Source: MGIIb-P sp963934015
Lineage (GTDB): Archaea; Thermoplasmatota; Poseidoniia; Poseidoniales; Thalassarchaeaceae
Length of the DNA: 35,640 bases
Assembly: GCA_963934015.1 (NCBI GenBank)
Contig: CAWVWT010000022.1
Coordinates: 1-35,640, forward strand
Direction of reading: 5' to 3'
How positions within the stretch are numbered: position 1 is the first letter of the stretch; the number at the start of each line of letters is the position of its first letter. Below, piece after piece: positions 26,098 to 32,583 of the stretch. The translations under genes were made by a program, and so were the position numbers. Under the pieces are notes generated by a model that was given only the letters and a program-made list of their open reading frames with translations, did not search any database and was not told the origin of the DNA.

Positions 26098-26139
26098 AAT
26101 TAATGCGTACATATGGCGACTACGTCGGACTCGGATTGT

Positions 26140-26161
26140 TTAAGAAAGGCAGGCAGGTCGC
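26140..26161 (+). promoter_or_regulatory. composite promoter element TTAA-N11-AGGTCGC ahead of secE
   Basis: TTAAGAA (26140-26146) is followed, with first bases 15 apart, by AGGTCGCG (from 26155). Same layout as ahead of rpl21e and rpl11. It lies between ftsZ and secE, 22 bases before the secE ATG, so the secE-spt5 pair probably has its own promoter despite the ftsZ synteny. Confidence 0.65.
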
Positions 26162-26183
26162 GAGGCACCTCTGAGGTTAGACC

Positions 26184-26459
26184 ATGTCCAGTGCCAACGA
26201 TGTAAATAGCAAGCGGGCCGGCCCTTTCGAAGAGAAGGTTCAGACGTGGCAAGATGGACTCGAGTCAGGTATTCGAGGACTGGGTAAAGGTTCCTGGGCG
26301 CGAATTGTCAAGATGGCACGCAAGCCTAGTTCACTTGAATTCCGCCAGACTTGTATCGTCTGTGGAATCGGGATGTTTATCCTTGGTTTCATTGGTTTTG
26401 TGATGTTGGTGCTCATGGACAATGTGTTACCATCGTTCTTTGAATGGTTAACCAATTGA
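26184..26459 (+). CDS. secE: preprotein translocase subunit SecE/Sec61-gamma
   Basis: A 91-residue tail-anchored protein. The amphipathic helix and KMARKPSSLEFRQT motif preceding the membrane helix (CIVCGIGMFILGFIGFVMLV) match the archaeal Sec61-gamma pattern (RKPxxEEF). It clamps the SecY/Sec61-alpha channel halves. A non-conserved N-terminal extension of about 20 residues is present. GAGGT lies seven bases before the ATG. The spt5 gene follows after 12 bases. Confidence 0.93.
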   Translation: MSSANDVNSKRAGPFEEKVQTWQDGLESGIRGLGKGSWARIVKMARKPSSLEFRQTCIVCGIGMFILGFIGFVMLVLMDNVLPSFFEWLTN

Positions 26460-26471
26460 GGAGGTATTGAA

Positions 26472-27341
26472 ATGTCAGATGCATTTATCGCTTTTGTTCG
26501 GCACGAAGACAAGGTCCTATTGATGCAACGCGCAGATGGTGTTGCAGATTTCCCTGGGGCATGGGACGGAATATACGGTATTGGTGACCCTGAAGATATT
26601 GATACTATCACAACCCGAATCGAAGAGGCCACGGGGATTTCAGCAGCCAACCTTACCTATGTTCGCAGTGCTGCAGCACGGGGATTAGAATTTGGAAACC
26701 GTCTAAATGATGTCACACCGGTTCTTTTCATGTCAGAGAGCACTGAAGTTGAACCACGCACACTTTACACAAACTCAGAATGGGTCGATCCGGGTTCAAT
26801 CGAAGACAAATCCTACAGCATACCACAAATCAGTGAACTCTACGGTGACGTCGCATCCTATCTCTACATCCTCAAGGTGACGATGGGCCAAGAACAGAAG
26901 GTTGCAAGCGAGATTCAAGCCAGACTTTCAGGCACCGGTTCCCTACAGGATATCAAGAGCGAGATTTTTGGTGTCCTTTGCCCTACGATGATGCGAGGAT
27001 ATGTCTTTGTCGAAGCCAGTGCATATCACCACGTTGAGAAACTCATTGGTCGTGCTGGTGGACGAACAACACCTCTCAAAAATTGCAGAAAGGTCTTGCC
27101 CGGCACATCACCACTGGGTGACGTAACTCCTTATCTTGAACCAAAGTCTGCAACCGCTGGAATTGAAGAAGGTGACATCGTCGAAATTCGTGTCGCTGCG
27201 TTCAAGGGCGAACGCGCCCGCGTCACCAATGTTGCTGAGAACAAGGAAGAGGTCACTGTCGAGCTCTTTGACGCTGCAATTCCAATCCCTATGACGATCC
27301 GTGCTGACCAAGTTCGCGTTACGCAACGCGTCGACCAGTAA
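26472..27341 (+). CDS. spt5: Spt5/NusG elongation factor with N-terminal degenerate Nudix-fold domain
   Basis: A 289-residue protein; archaeal Spt5 is normally about 150. Residues 131-225 are the NGN domain (YLYILKVTMGQEQKVASEIQ, LCPTMMRGYVFVEA) and 232-285 the KOW domain (EEGDIVEIRVAAFKGERARV). These bind the polymerase clamp and Spt4/ribosome respectively. The additional N-terminal 125 residues start AFIAFVRHEDKVLLMQRADG...FPGAWDGIYGIG, the Nudix pattern of a strand, LLxxR and PGxW. The Nudix box itself is degenerate (residues 36-56; RIEEATGI in place of RExxEExGx, one residue short and lacking the invariant Glu spacing), so catalysis is unlikely. ATG has a strong GGAGGT site eight bases upstream. 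Confidence 0.88.
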   Translation: MSDAFIAFVRHEDKVLLMQRADGVADFPGAWDGIYGIGDPEDIDTITTRIEEATGISAANLTYVRSAAARGLEFGNRLNDVTPVLFMSESTEVEPRTLYTNSEWVDPGSIEDKSYSIPQISELYGDVASYLYILKVTMGQEQKVASEIQARLSGTGSLQDIKSEIFGVLCPTMMRGYVFVEASAYHHVEKLIGRAGGRTTPLKNCRKVLPGTSPLGDVTPYLEPKSATAGIEEGDIVEIRVAAFKGERARVTNVAENKEEVTVELFDAAIPIPMTIRADQVRVTQRVDQ

Positions 27342-27361
27342 TATGAGGCCCCGCGCGCGTG

Positions 27362-27383
27362 TTAAATACAGGAAGTAGGTCGC
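27362..27383 (+). promoter_or_regulatory. composite promoter element TTAA-N11-AGGTCGC ahead of rpl11
   Basis: TTAAATA (27362-27368), then AGGTCGCCC starting at 27377, first bases 15 apart. The similarity to the rpl21e copy extends downstream (AGGTCGCCC then a TTCCCC run). It lies in the 69-base gap between spt5 and rpl11 and would place transcription start near 27392, with a leader of about 19 nt holding the GGAGTG ribosome site. Confidence 0.68.
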
Positions 27384-27410
27384 CCAGTTCCCCTCAATGG
27401 AGTGTTTACA

Positions 27411-27689
27411 ATGTCAGCCCGCAACGAAACCCCGCACACTGTCCTCAAGACGCTTGGTCTGAAGACATGCAACGGTTCGTGGGAAGCATCCACTGAGAAC
27501 TTGACCATTCAACAAGTCATCGAGGTCTCAGAAACCAAGAAAGACAAACTCACTGGCGCAACCCAGAAGGCGCGCGCCCTCGAAGTCATGGGTACATGTG
27601 TATCCATGCGAGTCAGTGTTGAGGGCATGCGCCCCAAAGAAGCCATTGCGGCGGTAAAAAATGGAGATTTTGATTCACAATTTAATTGA
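27411..27689 (+). CDS. rpl11: ribosomal protein L11, C-terminal domain only
   Basis: A 92-residue protein in the conserved place of rpl11. It matches only the C-terminal, 23S rRNA-binding domain of L11: NETPHTVLKTLGL corresponds to the TPPTTALIKKELGI segment, then NLTIQQVIEVSETKKDKL, and VMGTCVSMRVSVEGMRPKEA with the GTC-SM-V-VEG signature. The normal N-terminal domain (about 70 residues with the PPLGPxLGP motif that moves with elongation factors) is absent, and only 69 bases separate the ATG from the spt5 stop, so it is not hidden by a frameshift nearby. ATG 27411 is supported by GGAGTG seven bases upstream; GTG 27402 is the alternative. Confidence 0.85.
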   Translation: MSARNETPHTVLKTLGLKTCNGSWEASTENLTIQQVIEVSETKKDKLTGATQKARALEVMGTCVSMRVSVEGMRPKEAIAAVKNGDFDSQFN

Positions 27690-27704
27690 GTAGAGGCACG
27701 GATT

Positions 27705-27733
27705 GCGGGAGAAGGGTAACCTTCGTGTACCGC
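27705..27733 (+). promoter_or_regulatory. hairpin in the rpl1 leader, candidate L1 autoregulatory site
   Basis: GCGG (27705-27708) pairs with CCGC (27730-27733); inside, GAAGG (27711-27715) pairs with CCTTC (27720-27724) around a GTAA loop, leaving an asymmetric internal loop (GA opposite GTGTA). Two helices joined by an asymmetric internal loop is the general form of ribosomal protein L1 targets on rRNA and on its own mRNA in methanogens and bacteria. It ends four bases before the GGTG ribosome site of rpl1. Confidence 0.45.
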
Positions 27734-27747
27734 GGGGGTGACATAAA

Positions 27748-28392
27748 ATGGAACAAAACATCAAACAAGCAATTGAGCAGGCCCTCTCTGAGGCTCCTGA
27801 ACGAAAATTCGTAGAAACGGTGGAATTTGCTTTCACCATCAAGGACGTCGACCTGAAGAACCCGAACAATCGAATTCAGGAAGAGATTCGACTCCCTGCT
27901 GGCCGTGGCCGAGTTCCCAGCATCGCCATGTTCGCCGAAGGTGAAATGGCGGCCAAAGCCAAAGATGCAGGTATCATAGTCATTGATCCAACAAAAATTG
28001 AAGAATTGGGTGGTACACGTCAAAAGGCAAGAAAGTTGGCTCGAAAGCATGACTTCTTCCTTTCTGAAATCCCCCACATGGGCCCTATTGGTCGATTTCT
28101 CGGTGTGGTTCTAGGTCCGCGTGGAAAAATGCCACGACCTGTACCTCCTGTTGCTGATCCAGCTGCTATTGCGGCTGGACTGAAGAATGTCGCTATTGTT
28201 CGAAGCCGTGATAAAATCACCTTTCACACTGTAATTGGCACTCGAGATTTGGGTTCTGAAGCATTGGCGGAAAACGGCATGGAAGTTTGGAAGCGTGTAA
28301 TCAGCAAACTTGAGCGTGGATCTGGTAATATTCGTTCATTCTACGTGAAGACCTCAATGGGCCCATCAGTCAAAGTGGAGGTGATTCTCTGA
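27748..28392 (+). CDS. rpl1: large subunit ribosomal protein L1
   Basis: A 214-residue two-domain protein that forms the L1 stalk and handles deacylated tRNA at the E site. Family blocks: KFVETVEFAFTIKDVDLKNP, domain II with GIIVIDPTKIEELGG and LARKHDFFLSEIPHMGPIGRFLGVVLGPRGKMPRPVPP (the L1 signature region), and C-terminal SFYVKTSMGPSVKVEV. Length is normal. GGTG lies seven bases before the ATG, below the leader hairpin. In archaea and bacteria L1 represses its own operon. The gene's last codons contain the GGAGGTGA site used by rpl10. Confidence 0.97.
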   Translation: MEQNIKQAIEQALSEAPERKFVETVEFAFTIKDVDLKNPNNRIQEEIRLPAGRGRVPSIAMFAEGEMAAKAKDAGIIVIDPTKIEELGGTRQKARKLARKHDFFLSEIPHMGPIGRFLGVVLGPRGKMPRPVPPVADPAAIAAGLKNVAIVRSRDKITFHTVIGTRDLGSEALAENGMEVWKRVISKLERGSGNIRSFYVKTSMGPSVKVEVIL

Positions 28393-29402
28393 TTCCAAAG
28401 GCTGCACAGTGGAAGAAAGACCGAGTTTCGGTCCTCACTGATATACTCAAGCAGGATGGGGTCGTTGGTGTCATAGACGTTGAAGGAGTACCTGCAACAG
28501 CCATGCTAGGTATGCGCGATAGTTTACGCCAGGAGATGGTTTTGACCATGGCCAAGAAGACACTAGTTCGTCGTGCTTGGAAAAATGCCGGACTCTCAGA
28601 TGAAGAACTGGATACTCTATTCGATGGTGTCACAATTCCAATGCTTGTTCAGACTGCTAGTCTGAATGCATTCCAACTCTATTCTGAGTTAGATAAAACT
28701 CGAACTGGACGCCCTGCTAAGGCTGGTGACCTCGCACCAAACGACATTATCATTGAAGCTGGGCCTACTTCGTTCCCACCTGGGCCGATTGTTGGCGAAT
28801 TCAATTCTGTAGGCATTCCTGCCAAGATTGACAAAGGTAAGGTTTCCATTCAGAAGACTGTTACGGCTGTCGAAAAGGGTCAGCCCATCAGTGCAGATAT
28901 GGGTCTAATGCTATCCAAACTAGAAATCAATCCAATCGAAATTGGCCTGATTCTATCAGGTGTGATTGAGGGTGGAACCGTGATGGCTGCCAAAGATCTC
29001 GACCTTGACCTTGATGGATTCACAGCGAATCTCAAGAGTGCCACCAGTGGTGCTTTCAATGTCGCTTGCAACATCGGATGGTTCACCAACGAAACTGTAT
29101 CAGTACTTCTTTCGAAGGCTGCTGGTGAGGCATTGGCGGTGGCAATAGAGGCTGGTATCCACAACGAAGATACGATGCCGATTCTAATCAGCCGAGCTCA
29201 TGCTCGTATGCTGGCCGTTGCAGGCCAGATGGATTCCTCTGCACTGGATGATGATCTAACCAGTGCACTTGGTTCCGCAGCCACTGCTGCGGCAGCCACA
29301 CCCGCCGCTGAAGAAGCACCGGCTGAAGAAGCCGCTGCTGAGGAAGCAGAGGAAGAGGAAGAGGGTGCCGAATTCGGTGGTCTCGGGGACTTGTTTGGTT
29401 AA
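28389..29402 (+). CDS. rpl10: ribosomal protein L10 / P0 (stalk base) with non-canonical start codon
   Basis: About 337 residues. Homology to archaeal L10 begins well before the first ATG (28503): residues IPKAAQWKKDRVSVLTDIL...GVVGVIDVEGVPATAM correspond to the typical WKKxEVxxL ... VxGVVDVxGxPA N terminus. No ATG, GTG or TTG occurs in frame between the upstream stop at 28326 and 28503, so translation must begin at CTG 28389 (or ATT 28392), with a perfect GGAGGTGA site at 28377-28384 inside rpl1. The rRNA-binding domain, the insertion domain and the helices binding L12 dimers are present. The tail is Ala/Glu-rich and ends GGLGDLFG, which recruits translation GTPases. The start overlaps the rpl1 stop by four bases. 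Confidence 0.93.
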   Translation: MIPKAAQWKKDRVSVLTDILKQDGVVGVIDVEGVPATAMLGMRDSLRQEMVLTMAKKTLVRRAWKNAGLSDEELDTLFDGVTIPMLVQTASLNAFQLYSELDKTRTGRPAKAGDLAPNDIIIEAGPTSFPPGPIVGEFNSVGIPAKIDKGKVSIQKTVTAVEKGQPISADMGLMLSKLEINPIEIGLILSGVIEGGTVMAAKDLDLDLDGFTANLKSATSGAFNVACNIGWFTNETVSVLLSKAAGEALAVAIEAGIHNEDTMPILISRAHARMLAVAGQMDSSALDDDLTSALGSAATAAAATPAAEEAPAEEAAAEEAEEEEEGAEFGGLGDLFG

Positions 29403-29688
29403 GCCCCCAAAAAACAACAAAAAAAAAGGTGAAAAAAATGGAATATGTATATGCTGCTATGATGCTGCACTCTGCAGAGAAAGAAATTGATGAGAAGGCT
29501 GTTGGCGCCGTTTTGAAGGCTGCCGGCGTAAAGGCTGACGACGCGCGCGTGAAGGCGCTTGTTGCAAGCCTATCTTCCGTAGACATCGGCGAAGCAATGA
29601 GCCAGGCCATCGCGGCACCTGCCGCGTCAGCCCCGGCTGCTGCTGCTGGTGGTTCTTCGGACGCACCGGCTGAAGAAGCCGCTGCTGA
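29316..29688 (+). repeat. 26-bp exact direct repeat shared by the rpl10 and rpl12 tails
   Basis: The hinge-coding stretch at 29316-29341 in rpl10 is identical to 29663-29688 in rpl12 (encoding APAEEAAAE); the two copies are 347 bases apart. The Glu/Ala-rich tails are followed in both genes by GLG-D/S-LFG. Exact nucleotide identity over 26 bases, including synonymous positions, suggests recent gene conversion or slippage between the two tails. Confidence 0.8.
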
Positions 29689-29746
29689 AGAAGAAGCGGA
29701 AGACCCTGAGGCAGGCTTCGAAGGTCTGGGCTCACTCTTCGGCTAA
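29438..29746 (+). CDS. rpl12: ribosomal stalk protein L12 / P1
   Basis: A 102-residue acidic stalk protein. The N-terminal dimerisation and L10-binding domain (MEYVYAAMMLHSAEKEIDEKAVGAVLKAAGV, then VKALVASLSSVDIGEAMSQA) is typical of archaeal L12. An Ala/Gly/Pro hinge, a Glu-rich run and GFEGLGSLFG follow; this C-terminal peptide contacts elongation factors. The frame allows GTG 29429, but ATG 29438 with AGGTGA six bases upstream gives the standard MEYVYAA start. The 35-base spacer after rpl10 is A-rich. Confidence 0.96.
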   Translation: MEYVYAAMMLHSAEKEIDEKAVGAVLKAAGVKADDARVKALVASLSSVDIGEAMSQAIAAPAASAPAAAAGGSSDAPAEEAAAEEEAEDPEAGFEGLGSLFG

Positions 29747-29974
29747 TCTCACAGAGAAGCAACAATCGATAACAACCTGGATAACAAACCCACAACGGTG
29801 GGGCGCCCCGCGCGTAAGCAGGCCGTTTGACCTCTGGTTGGACGGATGCCGGGGCTGCCAATCACCCGCGCCCCGTCCGGCTACACAGGACTGTGCCCCA
29901 TCGATGTGGTTTTCTTCGCCCAGCTCATTTTGCTGCTGCGGCACCCTCATGACTGAAACGCGTCAGCCTTGTTC
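29747..29974. other. 228-base GC-rich intergenic stretch with dyads, no gene recognised
   Basis: Lies between rpl12 and the next plus-strand gene. It contains the palindrome GGGGCGCCCC at 29800-29809 and a foldable block around 29840-29880 (GGACG/CGTCC and GGGC/GCCC complementary segments). Base composition between about 29795 and 29880 is clearly more GC-rich than the flanking genes. I find no convincing ORF on either strand and no tRNA T-loop or anticodon arm. It may hold the terminator of the ribosomal operon, an unrecognised small RNA, or the promoter of the next gene. Confidence 0.4.
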
Positions 29975-30490
29975 ATGGCCCGACCGCGGAGTGTGACCCT
30001 TGAAGTCAACATCATACCCACACAAGCTGTTCGGGCACTTCGTGAATTGGCAGAAGAGGCTGGCTGGAAGTGGGAGCGCGATGAAGGAAGTCGATTTGTT
30101 GATCGAATGATGGTGATCATGCCAATTGCTCGAGCCACACGTACCTTCCGAATAGCCATCCTTACCGGTGAAGGGAAAGGTCTGATTCTGACCGCATGGG
30201 AAGAGGTAGCTGGATCGGCTGGAGGAATCACAAAAGTTGAATGGATTGTACCAGGGCACCTCACTGGAGATCCATTCAGGGATTTACTACGAGCATGGTG
30301 TGCTCGACATCCAAATTGTCCTTGGCGTTGGTCTTTTGGTCAGAAATCCGTCATCGGGTATTTGTTGCCTGTTTGGCGAAAAAGTCGTCGTGAATTCAGA
30401 AAGTTTGGGTTGAATACCAAGAAAAATGGTTGGCCCGTTGAGGCAAATTGGCCACCCACAGGGTGGCCGGATGCTCGCGAAGAAGAGTAA
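29975..30490 (+). CDS. conserved-looking soluble protein, unknown function
   Basis: A 171-residue basic protein, rich in Trp and Arg in its second half (AWCARHPNCPWRWSFGQKS, PVWRKSRREFRKFGL). The first half alternates strands and helices (TLEVNIIPTQAVRALRELAEEAGWKWERDEG...FRIAILTGEGKGLILTAWEE). No motif I can name. ATG at 29975 is preferred to the TTG at 29969. The last codons contain a perfect 8-bp-arm hairpin (30450-30468). It follows the ribosomal operon but is separated by 228 bases, so is probably independent. Confidence 0.6.
   Translation: MARPRSVTLEVNIIPTQAVRALRELAEEAGWKWERDEGSRFVDRMMVIMPIARATRTFRIAILTGEGKGLILTAWEEVAGSAGGITKVEWIVPGHLTGDPFRDLLRAWCARHPNCPWRWSFGQKSVIGYLLPVWRKSRREFRKFGLNTKKNGWPVEANWPPTGWPDAREEE
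30450..30468 (+). repeat. GC hairpin overlapping the 3' end of the unknown gene
   Basis: GGCCACCC-ACA-GGGTGGCC, 8-bp perfect arms, 22 bases before the stop codon. Same type as the intergenic dyads in this window, but placed inside the coding end; it could act in transcript termination or 3' stability. Confidence 0.5.
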
Positions 30491-30549
30491 AAGCCACTAG
30501 AAGACAGATTCATCAACCACGCACGTTCTGAGAGATTTGAGGCGAACCC

Positions 30550-31293
30550 ATGAACATGGATACGATTGTTGAGAAGTGGTTCTCAACAAGAGATCAGAAG
30601 ATTACTTGGAGTATTTCCCTTGCCTTCTTCATCATCTTCCCAATTTATTTCGCAAATATCGGCTCCTTCTTGCCTGATGATGCTATGATTGGTGATGCTG
30701 GAGGAGTCGATGGGAAATGGACTGTGACACTTGACGAAACCGTTGAATTCAGCGACAGCGAAGAAGTCGACATGGCCGATGGTGATATTTACGAACTTGA
30801 ATTCAGTTACGGGGATTTGGTGCCCAATCTCGCTTACATCGAAATTACCGTCTCTCACGACGAATCCAATGAACGTGGTCCTGCCCCTGGGCCGTCGGGT
30901 AATATTGCGAAATGGCCGGAACAATGTGACACTGTAGATGTGGAACTCGATATGGACGATGTCAATGGATATGTGATGGAAGGGAGCACAACAACGAGCA
31001 CATCTGGTGGCTGTCCGAGTGAACAAGTTCTGCGGGTATACATGATTGCAAATTACACCGGCGAAGGTGGGGAAATGGAGGGGACAAAGACCAGTATCCT
31101 CTCAATGCATGATGACGGAAACCAAGGCCGTGGCGATTGGGCTGGAGAAATCACCCTAACAGTCAACACAGGAAGTGGTGCATGCCCAGTAGGTCCATGT
31201 GATAACAGAGACAATGGCGAAATAGTCACAGTTGCATGGGAAGTTGTCAGTGTGATTGTTGAAGTCACACCAGTTGCAGATGTTAGCCTCTGA
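30550..31293 (+). CDS. membrane-anchored extracellular protein, unknown function
   Basis: A 247-residue protein with a cytoplasmic N terminus (MNMDTIVEKWFSTRDQKITW), one signal-anchor helix (SISLAFFIIFPIYFANIGSF), and an acidic beta-rich extracellular domain of about 200 residues with four cysteines that could form two disulfides (EQCDTVD ... GGCPSEQ; GACPVGPCDN). No family recognised. ATG 30550 is preceded by GAGGCG; a second ATG is at 30556. It converges with the YchF-like GTPase with one base between stops. Confidence 0.65.
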   Translation: MNMDTIVEKWFSTRDQKITWSISLAFFIIFPIYFANIGSFLPDDAMIGDAGGVDGKWTVTLDETVEFSDSEEVDMADGDIYELEFSYGDLVPNLAYIEITVSHDESNERGPAPGPSGNIAKWPEQCDTVDVELDMDDVNGYVMEGSTTTSTSGGCPSEQVLRVYMIANYTGEGGEMEGTKTSILSMHDDGNQGRGDWAGEITLTVNTGSGACPVGPCDNRDNGEIVTVAWEVVSVIVEVTPVADVSL

Positions 31294-31294
31294 A

Positions 31295-32581
31295 TCAAGT
31301 CTTGGCGACAATTTTGACGACATCATTGTCATTGAGTTCATGTTCTGCGCCAATCACCCTTCCAGTACGACCATCAACAGCCCGAATAAATCCATCTCCA
31401 AGATCGGAGTGGACAGCATAAGCCAACCCTTTCGCTGTGGTACCACGCTGCACCAGAAGAGCATCGGGGAGAACACGACCATCACCATCCGTCCAGTGTC
31501 CCTCGTCTTGTACAGGATATGCCACAATACGGTCTAGTCGCTCACGAACTATGCGTGAGACCAATTCTACCAATCCTGTTCCCCCAAGTCGCTCTAATCG
31601 TACTCCAAGAGCCTCTAGGCCCTTTCTCTGGGCCTCATTGAGTCCGGTTTCCCCCGTTTCAGTCAAAGTAAAATTCTGGGCCCCGGGTGGATAATCAATG
31701 AAACCTGCTTTAGCCGCTCTACGAAGTGCCAATTCGCTATCGGCACTGGTCGGCAACAAAATACCACCGTCGGACTCAACTTTGGCCGCCAATTCATCCC
31801 AAGCACCAACTTCAGCCACATCGGCTTTATTGGCAGCGACACAAAGTGGGAATACAGCTCTGCGTAGATGATGCGCCAAAGATTTGCGAATCTCATCATC
31901 CCAATCCCAAGGAACACCAAGGTTCCCATTGTCATTCTTGAAGGCTGAAATTGCGCTCATAACCATCGATTCTGAACCACCAATTCCTGTCAATTGTGAA
32001 GTGATGAACTCTATCAAACCCCGCTCACCTTCAGCTTGAACTCGACGGACACCGCGAGCCCAACCTGTGTCGAGAATACCCTGAATCCACATGGCCAGTT
32101 CTTCCACAAGAAATGTGTGCTCTTCTACAGGATCACAAGAACCTGGTCCCATTGGATTGCCTTCAATGTCAGTACCACCTGAAGCATCGACCACTTGAAT
32201 GAGGGCATCACATTGTGCAAGATCATTGAGAAACTGGTTACCACGTCCTTTGCCCTCATGCGCACCGGGGACCAAACCAGCGACATCTACCAAGGTAACT
32301 GGAACGGTTCGGCAGTGACGGATACAAGTTCCAGTTCGTGGCTCGCACAAACTTCCGCCACGTGCATCATCTGATGATGCAGAATCCAAACGGCCATCCG
32401 CTTCACGCTTCTCTCGAAGAATTTGGCAAGGACAACTTGCCTCCGCCGGAAGGAAAGTGACACCGACATTGGGGTCAATGGTAGTGAAAGGATAATTTGC
32501 GATTTCAACAGCACTCTCAGTCAGGGCTGCAAAGGTGGTCGATTTGCCCACATTGGGCTTGCCAACCAACCCGATACGCAT
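31295..32581 (-). CDS. YchF/OLA1-like Obg-family GTPase/ATPase with TGS domain
   Basis: About 428 residues. MRIGLVGKPNVGKST is the G1 P-loop. NYPFTTIDPNVGV (G2), DVAGLVPGAHEGKGRGNQFLND (G3), ANKAD (G4) and PTSAD (G5-like) are all present, followed by a C-terminal TGS domain (DALLVQRGTTAKGLAYAVHSDLGDGFIRAVDGRTGRVIGAEHELNDNDVVKIV). The archaeal type, about 400 residues, fits. An extra Cys-rich stretch (SCPCQIL ... CEPRTGTCIRHC, about 50-95) lies between G2 and G3. These proteins associate with ribosomes and hydrolyse GTP or ATP. ATG 32581 begins two bases after the upstream stop; GTG 32587 is the alternative. Confidence 0.9.
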   Translation of the reverse strand: MRIGLVGKPNVGKSTTFAALTESAVEIANYPFTTIDPNVGVTFLPAEASCPCQILREKREADGRLDSASSDDARGGSLCEPRTGTCIRHCRTVPVTLVDVAGLVPGAHEGKGRGNQFLNDLAQCDALIQVVDASGGTDIEGNPMGPGSCDPVEEHTFLVEELAMWIQGILDTGWARGVRRVQAEGERGLIEFITSQLTGIGGSESMVMSAISAFKNDNGNLGVPWDWDDEIRKSLAHHLRRAVFPLCVAANKADVAEVGAWDELAAKVESDGGILLPTSADSELALRRAAKAGFIDYPPGAQNFTLTETGETGLNEAQRKGLEALGVRLERLGGTGLVELVSRIVRERLDRIVAYPVQDEGHWTDGDGRVLPDALLVQRGTTAKGLAYAVHSDLGDGFIRAVDGRTGRVIGAEHELNDNDVVKIVAKT

Positions 32582-32583
32582 GG

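Noticed and set aside
27342..27410. Hidden N-terminal domain of L11 lost by frameshift
   Set aside because: The gap is only 69 bases and contains a promoter element and ribosome site; none of the three frames encodes PPLGP-like sequence.
28503..29402. rpl10 starting at the first ATG
   Set aside because: Would delete about 38 conserved N-terminal residues of L10 and has no ribosome site; the upstream CTG/ATT behind GGAGGTGA fits better.
29795..29885. Possible tRNA gene
   Set aside because: GC-rich stems are present but there is no T-loop consensus (GTTCRA), no plausible anticodon arm and no acceptor pairing.
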